Of a stretch of 64,000 nucleotides of DNA, positions 45,621-55,480 are shown in pieces (position 1 is the stretch's first letter; every line of letters starts with the position of its first letter). The stretch is taken from positions 1,550,001 through 1,614,000 of the forward strand of contig NZ_CP087138.1 in NCBI RefSeq assembly GCF_021650705.1, in the 5' to 3' direction. The notes under the pieces were generated by a model that worked only from the letters and a program-made list of their open reading frames with translations, did not search any database and had not been told where the DNA came from. This DNA is from Pseudomonas sp. KNUC1026 (GTDB lineage: Bacteria; Pseudomonadota; Gammaproteobacteria; Pseudomonadales; Pseudomonadaceae). The translations under genes and the position numbers were made by a program.

Positions 45621-46427
45621 ATGGAACGAATACCACCGGACTGGGTGATCCGCGCCGAGGCACCCAGTGGCATAGAGCGCATCGAGGCGTGGTTTGGCGG
45701 CCATGGCTACGACCCGCATCGGCACGACACCTATTCGGTCGGCAGGACGCTGACCGGTGTGCAGAGCTTCACTGACCGCGGTGCCCTGCGCCACGGCCTG
45801 CCGGGCAATACGCTGGTGCTGCATCCGGACGAACTGCACGACGGCATGGCCGGCACCGCCGCTGGTTTCGGCTACCGCATGGCCTACATCGACCCTGCCT
45901 TGATCCAGCAGGTGCTGGGCGGCGAGCCGCTGCCCTACATTGCCGGGGGGCTGTCGAGCGACCCGCGCCTGTACCGCGCCAGCGAGGTGTTCGTGCAGGC
46001 GCTGGACCACCCTTTGGAACCTTTGCAGGAGCAGGACGCGCTGTTCGACCTGGCCACGGCGCTGCGAAGTGTCGCCGGGCGGCCAAGAGGGCGGCAACGC
46101 ATGGACTACCGAGCGGCCGAGCGTGCGCGGGCTTTCATTCTTGAGCACGTAGGGGAGGGCATTAGCCTGGAGATGCTCGAACAGGCCAGTGGCCGCGAGC
46201 GCTGGAGCCTGTCGCGGGATTTTCGTGCGCTGTACGGCACCAGCCCCTATCGCTTCGTCACCTTGCGCCGGCTCGACCGTGCCCGAGGCCTGATGCTGGC
46301 GGGGTTTGCACTGGTCGACGCAGCGCTGGCGGCAGGCTTTCACGACCAGAGCCACATGACCCGCCACTTCAGCCAGTGTTTCGGCGTGGCTCCGGCGCGC
46401 TGGCTGGAGCGCATTCGCCAGCGCTGA
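45621..46427 (+). CDS. AraC-family transcriptional regulator
   Basis: The protein has 268 residues. An N-terminal cupin-type AraC ligand domain (HRHDTYSVGRTLTGVQSF, LVLHPDELHDGMAG) precedes two helix-turn-helix units (GISLEMLEQASGRERWSLSRDFRALYGTSPYRFV, ALVDAALAAGFHDQSHMTRHF). It starts 36 bases after the CAP gene. It lies directly before a small cupin gene on the same strand, a frequent regulator-target arrangement. Confidence 0.9.
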   Translation: MERIPPDWVIRAEAPSGIERIEAWFGGHGYDPHRHDTYSVGRTLTGVQSFTDRGALRHGLPGNTLVLHPDELHDGMAGTAAGFGYRMAYIDPALIQQVLGGEPLPYIAGGLSSDPRLYRASEVFVQALDHPLEPLQEQDALFDLATALRSVAGRPRGRQRMDYRAAERARAFILEHVGEGISLEMLEQASGRERWSLSRDFRALYGTSPYRFVTLRRLDRARGLMLAGFALVDAALAAGFHDQSHMTRHFSQCFGVAPARWLERIRQR

Positions 46428-46503
46428 GTTGCAGGATCGTACAAGCCGGCGGGCCCGGCGCCTGGTTACTCTCGAAGCTCATTTGACCTTCAAGGATCTT
46501 CCC

Positions 46504-46890
46504 ATGTCGCAATCCTCTGCACCCATTTCGCAAGCGCCGGTGAACCTGCTGCACAAGGCCACCCTCATCGATCAGCCATGGAGCCCGAGGGTGGTCGCGC
46601 AGATGAACCAGTACCAGTTCAAGGTGGTGCGGATCGAAGGCGAATTCATCTGGCACGAACACCCGGAGACCGACGAGGCGTTTCTGGTGCTGGAGGGCAT
46701 CCTGCGCATCGACCTGCCCGAAGGCTGCGTATTGCTCGGCCCGGGCGAGTTGTACGTAGTGCCGCGCGGGGTTCGCCACCGCACGGCTGCCGAGGGCCAG
46801 GCAAAGCTGATGATGATCGAGCCACAGGGCATCCTCAACACCGGCCACGAAGGCGGTGAGCGCACCGCGCCCAACGATGTGTGGATCTGA
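46504..46890 (+). CDS. Single-domain cupin protein
   Basis: The protein has 128 residues. Cupin motif 1 is EFIWHEHPETDEAFLVLEGILRI; motif 2 is LGPGELYVVPRGVRHR. Metal-ligand histidines and glutamate are present. It has no signal peptide. Relatives are isomerases or mannose-6-phosphate-isomerase-like small cupins; the substrate here is unknown. It is probably controlled by the AraC protein upstream. Confidence 0.87.
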   Translation: MSQSSAPISQAPVNLLHKATLIDQPWSPRVVAQMNQYQFKVVRIEGEFIWHEHPETDEAFLVLEGILRIDLPEGCVLLGPGELYVVPRGVRHRTAAEGQAKLMMIEPQGILNTGHEGGERTAPNDVWI

Positions 46891-46926
46891 TCCAGGCTTG
46901 AAGGCATGGGCTGGCCGGCCCAGCGC

Positions 46927-47512
46927 TCAGCCCCAGAAGTTGTTGCCGATCCGCTGCACCGCCGCGTGGGCGGCGCGCAGGTCGAACAGCTCCGGGTCGA
47001 AGCCGCCGCCTACCCATTCCCGCGCAAAGTTACCGTCGTCGGTCCCAGGCTGGTTCGAACACTCCAGGAAAGTGCGCGTAGCCCCCCACACCGCCGACGT
47101 TCTCCGGCGGGCAGGCACGCGCGCCATCGATCACCTCGCACCAGCTGCTGCTGACCTCGATAGCCTCGATACGCTCCACGGCGATCACGTGTTGCCAGCT
47201 GTCGCCGAAATCGTAGAGGTAACGCAGGCGCTGGTCGGGGCTGCTCAGCACCCGGCGCAGCTTGACCTTGCGGTCATCGCGGCTGCCCTCGGGCATCGAG
47301 GCGAATTCGGATTCGGGGCGGGTGTAGAGCACGTTGTCCTGTTCGAACTCATGCAAATGCTCGCTGCACCAGCCGAAAGCGGCCTGGATGAAGTGGTGCA
47401 ACTTGCGCAGTGAACAGTCCCCTGTCACGCGCAGACGGCGCCAGATCGGTGGGTTGATCTGCAGGGGTTCGAGCTGGATATGCAGGGTATACAGCAGCGG
47501 CGGCTGGGCCAT
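46927..47512 (-). CDS. Plasmid pRiA4b ORF-3-like family protein (frameshifted)
   Basis: Family features: LYTLHIQLEPLQINPPIWRRLRVTG, LHHFIQAAFGW, HLHEFE, LRYLYDFGDSWQHVIAVE, and CPPENVGGVGGYAHF. One extra base near 47068 splits YAHF from LECSNQPGTDD; corrected length is 194 residues. Despite its name the gene is common on chromosomes and is not evidence of a plasmid or transposon here. Function is unknown. An ATG at 47557 would add 15 residues. Confidence 0.85.
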
Positions 47513-47634
47513 CGGGTGCTCGCAGTGTGAATGGAAAGGCGCGTAGCTTAGCGGCATTTGCCGAGCAGATCAGCCCTCGTTGCTCCCGGCTTGCTATGCT
47601 GCGGGCGCCTTCACCCACACAGAGTGACACTGCC

Positions 47635-47892
47635 ATGCTGGAGCTGCGACCCAACTGTGAATGCTGCGACCGCGACCTGCCCAACGGTGACCCGGCTGCG
47701 CGTATCTGCACCTTCGAATGCACCTTTTGCGCCGACTGCGCCCAGGGCCCGCTGGGCGGCGCCTGCCCCAATTGTGGAGGCGACCTGGTGCTGCGGCCGA
47801 CGCGCCCTGCGGCCAAGCTCGAGCGCTTTCCGGCGGGCACCGAGCGTACGCTCAAGCAGCACGGCGCTTGCAACCCGGTGCCGGCCGTCTAA
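47635..47892 (+). CDS. DUF1272 zinc-ribbon protein
   Basis: The protein has 85 residues. It has many paired cysteines: CECCDRDLP, CTFECTFCADC and CPNCGGDLV, typical of DUF1272. It probably binds zinc. Divergent from the pRiA4b-type gene; its stop overlaps the convergent TetR gene by four bases. Confidence 0.9.
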   Translation: MLELRPNCECCDRDLPNGDPAARICTFECTFCADCAQGPLGGACPNCGGDLVLRPTRPAAKLERFPAGTERTLKQHGACNPVPAV

Positions 47893-48512
47893 CTCGAGAC
47901 TGCAGCCGCCCACAGCATTGCCGCCAAACCCTTCATCCACGCCTCGCGCTCCTGGTCGGCCATCGGTGCGCTGGAGGCCCGCTTGCCTACCGCACTCATG
48001 GTGGTCGCTATCAACCCCGCCCGCGCGCTGCGCTCACAGGCGTCGGCGGCAGGTGCCACTTCAGCGATGAAGGCGGCCAGCGCCTGCTCCGCGCCGTCGC
48101 GGGCGGCCTTGGCTTCGGGTGCATGGCGGTAGAGGGGCGCGGCATCGTCCAGTGCGCCACGCATCTGCGCCTCTTCACATTCGGACTGCACGAAGGCTCG
48201 CACCATCGCCTCGACCCGTTGCCTGGGTGCCATGCGCCTGTCTTCGAGGATTGCGCAGAGCATGTCGCAGGTCTGGCGCCACTCATCGCTTTGCAGCCTG
48301 AACAGGATCGCCGCCTTGTTGGGGAAATACTGATACACCGACCCGACGCTAACGCCCGCCCTCTCAGCCACCCGCGCCACGGTGAAACGGGTGGCGCCTT
48401 CGCTGGCCAGAACCTGAATAGCGGCCTGCAGAACAGCCTTGACCAGCTCGGCCGAGCGGGCTTGCTGAGGCTGTTTGCGCGAGGCGATAGGCGGGGCAGG
48501 GAGGTCTGGCAT
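47889..48512 (-). CDS. TetR-family regulator
   Basis: The protein has 207 residues. The helix-turn-helix reads AAIQVLASEGATRFTVARVAERAGVSVGSVYQYFPNKAAILF. The C-terminal domain is helical with few recognisable features. It is divergent from an O-methyltransferase gene, with a 130-base control region rich in inverted repeats between them, so it probably regulates that gene. Confidence 0.9.
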   Translation of the reverse strand: MPDLPAPPIASRKQPQQARSAELVKAVLQAAIQVLASEGATRFTVARVAERAGVSVGSVYQYFPNKAAILFRLQSDEWRQTCDMLCAILEDRRMAPRQRVEAMVRAFVQSECEEAQMRGALDDAAPLYRHAPEAKAARDGAEQALAAFIAEVAPAADACERSARAGLIATTMSAVGKRASSAPMADQEREAWMKGLAAMLWAAAVSS

Positions 48513-48534
48513 GGCGGCGGCACCGGGGGCTGGG

Positions 48535-48597
48535 GAATGCGAATAGAAAATGCGATGGATTGTTCATATTCTTGAACGCGATGAAACGTTCGCATTC
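48535..48597. promoter_or_regulatory. Widely spaced inverted repeats between TetR and methyltransferase genes
   Basis: GAATGCGAA (48535-48543) and TTCGCATTC (48589-48597) are exact reverse complements 45 bases apart. GTTCA-N6-TGAAC lies between them at about 48562-48577. Outer arms could be two operator halves or loop sites; the inner palindrome could be the TetR operator. Confidence 0.5.
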
Positions 48598-48642
48598 TAG
48601 GCAGCGCTTCGCATCCCGATCAATCGCCACGAGGCCGTGCCC

Positions 48643-49299
48643 ATGAACACCCTGACTGCTCTGAACCCGCTGTTGACCCGCCTGTTCGCTGAGAGCGAAC
48701 ACTGGATGCGCAGCAATGCCGCCTGGCTCGACCTGCCCCCGGACGAGCTCAACCGCCGCATGCAGAGCAAGACCGACTACCTGAGTTTCTACCATCAGCT
48801 CAAGGACGCCGCGCTGGCCGTCTCTCCGGAAACCGGGCGCCTGCTTTACCTGCTGGCCCGTGGTGCCCAGGCTCACTGCATCGTCGAATTCGGCACCTCC
48901 TTCGGCATCTCGGCCCTGCACCTGGCCGCCGCGCTGCGAGACAACGGCGGCGGCCGGTTGATCACCTGCGAGTTCGAACCCTCCAAAGTGCAACGCGCCC
49001 GCCAGCACCTGGACGAGGCCGGGCTTGCGGACCTGGTGGACATCCGAGAAGGCGATGCTCTGTTGACCTTGCAAGCCGACCAGCCGGCCAGCGTCGACCT
49101 GCTGCTGCTCGACGGCGCCAAGGGCCTGTACCTGGAAGTGTTTGGCACCCTGGAGGACCGCCTGCGCCCTGGGGCTTTCATCGTCGCCGACAACGCCGAA
49201 TACAGCCCCGATTACCTGGCGTATGTAAGGGACCCGGCCAATGGCTACGTGTCGGTGCCGTTTGCCGAAGATGTCGAATTGTCGGTGCGGGTGTTCTGA
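48643..49299 (+). CDS. SAM-dependent O-methyltransferase
   Basis: The protein has 218 residues. Class I methyltransferase motifs: CIVEFGTSFGISALHLAAAL (motif I), LITCEFEPSKVQRARQHL (motif II), VDLLLLDGAKGLY and FIVADNAEYSPDYL. Layout resembles the catechol/caffeoyl-CoA O-methyltransferase group. The substrate is unknown; divergent TetR control suggests an induced role. ATG 48643 is chosen over GTG 48637. Confidence 0.87.
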   Translation: MNTLTALNPLLTRLFAESEHWMRSNAAWLDLPPDELNRRMQSKTDYLSFYHQLKDAALAVSPETGRLLYLLARGAQAHCIVEFGTSFGISALHLAAALRDNGGGRLITCEFEPSKVQRARQHLDEAGLADLVDIREGDALLTLQADQPASVDLLLLDGAKGLYLEVFGTLEDRLRPGAFIVADNAEYSPDYLAYVRDPANGYVSVPFAEDVELSVRVF

Positions 49300-49342
49300 T
49301 TCCATCGAAGTGCAAGCGTGTGCGCGGGGCTTGCACTGCCTG

Positions 49343-49454
49343 GTCGCGCGGCGAGCCGCCCTCCCACCGTGGGAGGCCGGCGCGCATATCACCCGTGGGA
49401 GGCCGGCTCGCCGGGCGACGTGTAATGGACGCCGTGTAACGGACGCCGTGTAAC
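49343..49454. repeat. REP hairpin plus 14-base tandem repeats
   Basis: The 25-base arm at 49343-49367 matches the reverse complement of 49395-49419 with two mismatches. A partial third GTGGGAGGCCGG copy lies at 49369. From 49427 the unit GGACGCCGTGTAAC occurs twice head to tail, preceded by a degenerate copy. The stretch 49300-49470 has no gene. Confidence 0.75.
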
Positions 49455-49470
49455 GGGCGACGCTCTACCC

Positions 49471-51508
49471 CTACCGCCGCGTCGACGCCTTCGGAATCGT
49501 CTTGAGCAGATCCTCCGGCGAAATGAACCCCACCACCTGCTTGACCGCATCGCTGCCCGGCGTCGGCAGGCCGAGGATGTGCGGTTTCATCTTGCCCATC
49601 ACGTGCATCTCGCAGGGTTTGCAGTCGAACTTGAGCGTCAGCACCTCATCGCCATGCACCAGCTGCATCGGCGCCACCTTGGTGCGCACACCGGTCACGC
49701 CCTTGGCCTGCTTGGGGCAGAGGTTGAAGGAGAAGCGCAGGCAGTGTTTGGTGATCATCACCGGCACTTCGCCGGTTTCCTCGTGGGCTTCGAAAGCGGC
49801 GTCGATCAGCTTTACACCGTGGCGATGATAGAAGCTGCGCGCCTTGTCGTTGTAGACGTTGGCCAGGAACGACAGATGCGCCTCGGGGTAAACCGGCGGC
49901 GGGCTGGTTTCAGCCTTGCGCGCGCCACGCGGGTGGGCGTTCACGCGGGCTTCGGTGAGGGCGTCGATCGCTTCGCGGCGCAGGGCCTTGAGCTGCGAAT
50001 TGGGCACGAACCAGGCCTGTTCGGCGGCCAGCTCCACGCAGGTTGCGCTGGTACTCGGTGGTGCCCAGTTGGCCGAGCACATCGCGCAACTGCTCCATGG
50101 CCTGCTCGGGTTTGTTGGCAAGGCCCAGCGGGCCTTCCAGCGCTACGGTGACGCTCACGCCTTCTTCGCTGGTGGCGGTGAGGGTCAGGCCGCTTTCCAG
50201 CAGCACCGCATGCCAGGCCAGGCCGATGCGGCGCTCGGCGCTGGTTTTCTGCAAGGCCTGTTGCCAGTTGTGATCGAGGTTGCGGCTCAGTGGGTGCTGC
50301 GGGCGCAGGCGGTGCAGGCCGGCCGGCATCTCGTTGGGCTCGACGCGATAGCGGTAGCGCTTCTCGCCATCCTGCTCGAACTCGCCGCGCGGCTCGGCGA
50401 TGTTGGCGCGAAAACCCAGCACTTCACGCTTGACCAGCACATTCAGGCCATCCCCGTTGGACAACGGCTCGTGGGTGACCACCAGCAGGTCGTGCTTGTT
50501 GACCTTTTCCACCACGCCTACCGGCAGGCCGGTGAAGGTGGGCGAATCGAACGCGCCGATGTCGATCTTGCGCTCGCTGACGAAGTAGTCGGTGCTGCCG
50601 CGGTGGAAGGTCTTGTCCGGGTCCGGCACGAAGAAGTGCGCAGTACGGCCACTGGAGGCGCGGGCGAGCTCCGGGCGGCCTTCGAGGATCGCGTCCAGCT
50701 GCTGGCGGTAGTAGGCCGTGATGTTCTTCACGTAGCCCGTGTCCTTGTAGCGGCCCTCGATCTTGAACGAGCGCACGCCGGCATCGACCAGGTCGCTCAG
50801 GTTGGCGCTCTGGTTGTTGTCCTTCATCGACAGCAGGTGCTTTTCATAGGCCACGACCCGGCCCTGGTCATCCTTGAGGGTGTAGGGCAGGCGGCAGGCC
50901 TGTGAGCAGTCGCCACGGTTGGCGCTGCGGCCGGTTTGCGCGTGGGAGATGTTGCACTGGCCGGAGAACGCCACGCACAGCGCGCCATGGATGAAGAACT
51001 CGATGGCAGCGTCGGTTTCATCGGCGATGGCACGGATTTCCTGCAGGTTCAGCTCGCGGGCGAGCACCAGTTGCGAGAAACCGGCCTGGTCGAGGAATTT
51101 GGCCCGGCTCAGCGTGCGGATGTCGGTCTGGGTACTGGCGTGCAGCTCGATCGGCGGGATGTCCAGCTCCATGACGCCCAGGTCCTGGATGATCAGCGCG
51201 TCAACGCCTGCATCGTACAACTGGTGGATGAGGGCGCGGGCTGGTTCCAGCTCGTTGTCGTGCAGGATGGTGTTGATGGTGGTGAACACCCGCGCGTGGT
51301 AGCGGCGGGCGAACTCGACCAGGCCTGCGATATCGCTCACCTCGTTGCAGGCATTGTGGCGCGCGCCGAAGCTGGGGCCGCCGATGTACACGGCGTCGGC
51401 GCCATGCAGGATCGCTTCGCGGGCGATGGCCACGTCGCGGGCAGGGCTGAGCAGTTCGAGGTGGTGCTTGGGCAAGGGCATGGGCGTTTTATGTTCTGGC
51501 TGAGTCAC
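49471..51508 (-). CDS. rlhA: U32 peptidase-family protein, RlhA-like (frameshifted)
   Basis: Large U32 protein. The U32 signature is EFFIHGALCVAFSGQCNIS, with more cysteines in NRGDCSQACRLPY (iron-sulfur ligands in RlhA/TrhP). The long second half with a collagenase-like DUF3656 region ends with KHCLRFSFNLCPKQ and FDCKPCEMH. At 678 corrected residues it matches RlhA (23S rRNA 5-hydroxycytidine synthesis) better than the shorter TrhP/YegQ. One extra C near 50047 breaks the frame. The start is GTG 51508 (family N terminus MTQPEH) or ATG 51481. Confidence 0.82.
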
Positions 51509-51631
51509 GGTTGGCGCGCATTCTAGCGGCGAATCGCGCACAGAGCACGGCCGGGCTGATCAGGGACAGGTTTGATCGTCTGTTTTGCAATAAGCTTGCG
51601 CATTCACCCACTCCCGCCCAGAGCCTTCGAC

Positions 51632-52505
51632 ATGCGTTGCCTGATCCCCGCACTGCTGCTGTGCCTAGCGACCACCGCCCAGGCCGACCCCTTGCTGGCC
51701 AAGGCAGCCGAGCTTGAAACCCGCCTGCACGCCCGCATCGGCCTTGCCATCGACGACACCGGCAGCCAGCGCCAGTGGCGTTATCACGCCGATGAGCGCT
51801 TCGCCCTGGTCAGCACCTTCAAGCTGTTCGCCTGCGCCACGCTGCTGGCCCAGGCCGGTGAGGGCCGTGTCGATCCCGAGCGGCAAGTCACGGTGCGCGC
51901 GCAGGACCTGCTGGCCTATGCGCCGGAGATGGCGAGCAAGGTCAACCAGCCCATCAGCCTGAACGCACTCTGCGCCGCCACCCTGCGTAGCAGCGACAAC
52001 ACCGCCGCCAACCTGCTGCTGGCGCAGCTCGGTGGCCCGCCGGCAGTCACGGCCATGCTCCGCGCCCTGGGCGATTCGGTCACGCGCCTGGATCGCATCG
52101 AGCCGGACCTCAACAGCGCCACCCCCGGCGACCTTCGTCGATACCACCACCCCCGCCGCAAGCCTTGCCAGCCTGCGGGCAGTCACCCTGGGCAACGGCT
52201 TGCCGCCTGCTGCTCGCGACCAACTGATCGCCTGGCTGCGCGACAGCCGTGTGGCCGGCTCACTGCTGCGCGCCGGGTTGCCCAAGGACTGGGTCGTGGC
52301 CGACCGCACCGGGGCAGGGGGCCACGGTGCGCGCGGGATTCTGGCGGTAGCGTGGCCGCCGGGGCAGGCGCCCTGGGTGGTGTCGATCTACATTGCCGAT
52401 ACCGAGGCGACGCTGGCGGCGCGGGATGCGGCGATTGCGGAGTTGGGGAGGGTGATAGCGGAGCTCGTTGCCAAACCGCAGGCCGCCAGCAAGCCGGCTT
52501 CATAG
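51632..52505 (+). CDS. Class A beta-lactamase (frameshifted)
   Basis: A signal peptide (MRCLIPALLLCLATTAQA) is followed by a class A fold. Active-site motifs: STFK near residue 61, SDN near residue 121, EPDLN near residue 157 (Glu166/Asn170 equivalents), and RTG in place of KTG. Two cysteines correspond to Ambler 77 and 123 and probably form a disulfide. One extra C near 52140 splits GDLR from DTTTPAA; corrected length is 290 residues. Arg at 234 is also seen in carbenicillinases. No ampR-type regulator is adjacent. Confidence 0.9.
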
Positions 52506-52510
52506 GCGCT

Positions 52511-52585
52511 ATTGTCGACAATCTGTTGACGGGTTCGGCGCTTGAAGCTAGCTTTGCTGGCATAAACTCGAAAGATTGTCGACAC
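52511..52585 (+). promoter_or_regulatory. Paired GntR operators before the prp operon
   Basis: ATTGTCGACAAT (52511-52522) is a perfect palindrome. A near copy ATTGTCGACAC (52575-52585) abuts the GntR start codon. A plausible promoter (TTGAAG, 15-base spacer, TAAACT) lies between. The layout fits autoregulation by the encoded GntR protein. Confidence 0.65.
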
Positions 52586-53290
52586 ATGAGCGATCTGGCC
52601 CTAAGCCCTACCACCGACAGCGAAACTCTCGCCGAGCAACTGTTCCGCCGCCTGCAAGCCGCCATCGTGCGCGGCGATATCGCCCCCGGCAGCAAGATTT
52701 CCGAACCCGAGCTGGCGCGCGCCTGGAGCGTAAGCCGTGGCCCGCTGCGCGAGGCCATCCACCGCCTGGAAGGCCAGCGCCTGGTGCTGCGGGTGCCGCA
52801 TGTGGGCGCGCGGGTAGTGTCGCTGAGCCATACCGAGCTGATCGAGCTGTACCAGATTCGCGAATCCCTTGAAGGCATGGCCTGCCGGCTGGCTGCCGAG
52901 CGCATGAGCACGACGCAGATCGACGAGCTGCGCCAGTTGCTCGATACCCACGAGCGCGACGCTGCCTTCCAGGCGGGCATCGGTTATTACCAGCAGGAAG
53001 GCGACCACGACTTTCATTACCGGATCATCCAGGGCAGCGGTAACCAGACGCTGGTGCACCTGCTGTGCGATGAGCTCTACCAGCGTGTGCGTATGTACCG
53101 CATCCAGTTTTCCGCCACCCCGAACCGGCCTCGCCAGGCCTTCGCCGAGCACCACCGCATCCTCGACGCGCTCGCCGAACGCGATGGCGAGCTGGCCGAG
53201 TTGCTGATGCGCCGGCACATCGCCGCCTCGCGGCGCAACATCGAACGCCAGTTGCCCGGTGCCCACCCCGAACCAGGAGACTTTCAATGA
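52586..53290 (+). CDS. GntR-family (FCD) regulator of the 2-methylcitrate operon
   Basis: The protein has 234 residues. The winged helix reads [43 protein letters not shown]; the FCD ligand domain has [21 protein letters not shown] and [13 protein letters not shown] metal-site residues. Its stop overlaps the prpB start (ATGA), so it is co-translated with the pathway. The family usually represses and is released by a pathway acid such as 2-methylcitrate (inference). Confidence 0.9.
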   Translation: MSDLALSPTTDSETLAEQLFRRLQAAIVRGDIAPGSKISEPELARAWSVSRGPLREAIHRLEGQRLVLRVPHVGARVVSLSHTELIELYQIRESLEGMACRLAAERMSTTQIDELRQLLDTHERDAAFQAGIGYYQQEGDHDFHYRIIQGSGNQTLVHLLCDELYQRVRMYRIQFSATPNRPRQAFAEHHRILDALAERDGELAELLMRRHIAASRRNIERQLPGAHPEPGDFQ

Positions 53291-54176
53291 GCCAGGCCCA
53301 GCGCCCCGGCGAGCGCTTTCGCGCCGCCGTCGCCACCGAACACCCGCTGCAGATCGTCGGCACCATCAACGCCAACCATGCGCTGCTGGCACAACGTGCC
53401 GGGTTCAAGGCCATCTACCTCTCCGGCGGCGGCGTCGCCGCCGGCTCGCTGGGCCTGCCGGACCTGGGCATCAGCAACCTCGACGATGTGCTCACCGACG
53501 TGCGCCGCATCACCGATGTCTGCGACCTGCCATTGCTGGTGGATGTCGATACCGGCTTCGGCGCCTCGGCCTTCAACGTGGCGCGCACCGTGCGCGCGAT
53601 GAGCAAGTTCGGCGCAGCGGCGATTCATATCGAGGATCAGGTTGGCGCCAAGCGCTGCGGGCACCGGCCCGGCAAGGAGATCGTCACCCAGCAGGAGATG
53701 GTCGACCGTATCAAGGCTGCCGCCGATGCGCGCCTGGACGATAGCTTCGTGATCATGGCGCGCACCGACGCGCTGGCGGTGGAGGGCCTCGAATCGGCAC
53801 TGGACCGCGCAGCTGCCTGCATCGAAGCCGGCGCCGACATGATTTTCCCGAAGCCATCACTGAGCTTGGCATGTACCGCCAGTTCGCCGAGCGGGCAGGG
53901 GTGCCGATCCTGGCCAACATCACCGAATTCGGCGCCACGCCCCTGTTCACCACTGATGAGCTGGCCAAAGCCCAGGTGGCCATGGTGCTGTATCCGCTCT
54001 CGGCGTTTCGGGCGATGAACAAGGCTGCAGAGAACGTCTACACCGCCATCCGCCGCGACGGCACGCAGCAGCAGGTGGTCGACACGATGCAAACCCGCAT
54101 GGAGCTTTACGAGGCCATCGGTTACCACGTCTTCGAGCAGAAGCTGGACGCGCTGTTCGCGCGTGACAAAGGCTGA
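53287..54176 (+). CDS. prpB: 2-methylisocitrate lyase (frameshifted)
   Basis: Cleaves 2-methylisocitrate to pyruvate and succinate. PEP-mutase/ICL fold: [39 protein letters not shown] with the catalytic Cys in KRCGH, and [13 protein letters not shown]. One base is missing near 53850 ([10 protein letters not shown]); corrected length is 296 residues. First enzyme gene of the operon. Confidence 0.94.
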
Positions 54177-54216
54177 AGGCGGTTCCCCTTACAAATCCAA
54201 GAACGGGAGAAGTCTC

Positions 54217-55343
54217 ATGGCAGATGCCAAAACATTGAGCGGCGCGGGCCTGCGTGGCCAGGTCGCCGGGCAGACGGCGCTTTCCACCGTGGGCCTGGCC
54301 GGCGCCGGGCTGACCTACCGCGGCTACGATGTGCGCGCACTCGCTGCTGAAGCGGTGTTCGAAGAAGTCGCGTACCTACTGCTGTACGGCGAATTGCCCA
54401 GCGCCGCGCAGCTGGCCGAATACCGAAGCAAGCTCAAAACGCTGCGCAGCCTCCCGCAGCCACTGAAGGAGGTGCTCGAACGCATCCCGGCCAATGCCCA
54501 CCCGATGGACGTGATGCGCACCGGCGCCTCGTTTCTCGGTGTGCTGGAGCCCGAAGGCAGCTTCGACCGCCAGCAGGATGTCACCGACCGGCTGCTGGCG
54601 CTGTTCCCGGCATCCTCTGTTACTGGTACCGCTTCGCCCACCACGGCGTGCGCATCGAGACCAAGAGCGACGAGCCAGGCGTGGCCGGGCACTTCCTGCA
54701 TCTGCTGCACGGCAAGGCGCCGAGCGAGCTGCACCGCAAGGTGATGGACGTGTCGCTGATCCTTTACGCCGAGCACGAGTTCAACGCCTCGACCTTCACC
54801 GCCCGGGTATGTGCCTCGACCTTGTCTGATTTGTATTCCTGCATCACCGGTGCCATCGGCTCGCTGCGTGGGCCGCTGCACGGTGGCGCCAACGAGGCGG
54901 CGATGGCGATGATCGAGCGTTTCGCCACGGCCGAAGAGGCCACCCGCGGCACGCTGGGGATGCTCGAGCGCAAGGAGAAGATCATGGGCTTCGGCCACGC
55001 CATCTACCGCGATTCGGACCCGCGCAACGAAGTGATCAAGGGCTGGGCGAAAACGCTCTCGGACGATGTGGGCGACACCCGGCTCTACGCAGTGTCGCAA
55101 GCCATCGACGCGGTGATGTGGGAGCAGAAGAAGCTGTTCCCCAACGCGGACTTTTACCACGCCTCGGCTTACCACTTCATGGGCATCCCGACCGAGCTGT
55201 TCACGCCGATCTTTGTGTGCTCACGGCTCACCGGCTGGGCGGCGCACGTGTTCGAGCAGCGGGCGAACAACCGGATCATCCGGCCCAGCGCCGAGTACGT
55301 AGGGGTGGCCGAACGGGCGTTTGTGCCGATCGAGCAGCGTTGA
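54217..55343 (+). CDS. prpC: 2-methylcitrate synthase (frameshifted)
   Basis: Condenses propionyl-CoA with oxaloacetate. Citrate-synthase motifs: LTYRGYDVRALA, GPLHGGANEAAMAM (His), and KIMGFGHAIYRDSDPR (His, Arg). One base is missing near 54611, joining LFPA to ILCYWYRFAHHG; corrected length is 375 residues, shorter than housekeeping citrate synthase as expected for PrpC. GGGAGAAG precedes the ATG. 40 bases after prpB. Confidence 0.94.
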
Positions 55344-55370
55344 CTGTTGCGTCGCCCGTTGCACGTTGCA

Positions 55371-55445
55371 CGTCGCCCGGCAAGCCGGCCTCCCACCGGG
55401 TTCGACTCAGGTCACCTCCGTGGGAGGCCGGCTTGCCGGGCGACG
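55371..55445. repeat. Perfect REP inverted repeat between prpC and acnD
   Basis: The 26-base arm at 55371-55396 is the exact reverse complement of 55420-55445, with 23 bases between. The arms carry the GGCCTCCCAC/GTGGGAGGCC REP core. It lies inside the operon, where such hairpins often protect upstream messenger or reduce read-through. Confidence 0.85.
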
Positions 55446-55480
55446 TGCGACGCTAAAACGAACACCATGAGCCTCAGCCG

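Noticed and set aside
46927..47512. pRiA4b ORF-3 gene as sign of a plasmid or insertion sequence
   Set aside because: The family is common on chromosomes; no transposase, terminal repeats or composition shift is seen around it.
51572..53290. 572-residue apparent beta-lactamase/GntR fusion
   Set aside because: Created by the extra base near 52140. The corrected beta-lactamase stops at 52505, and the GntR gene has its own operator and start.
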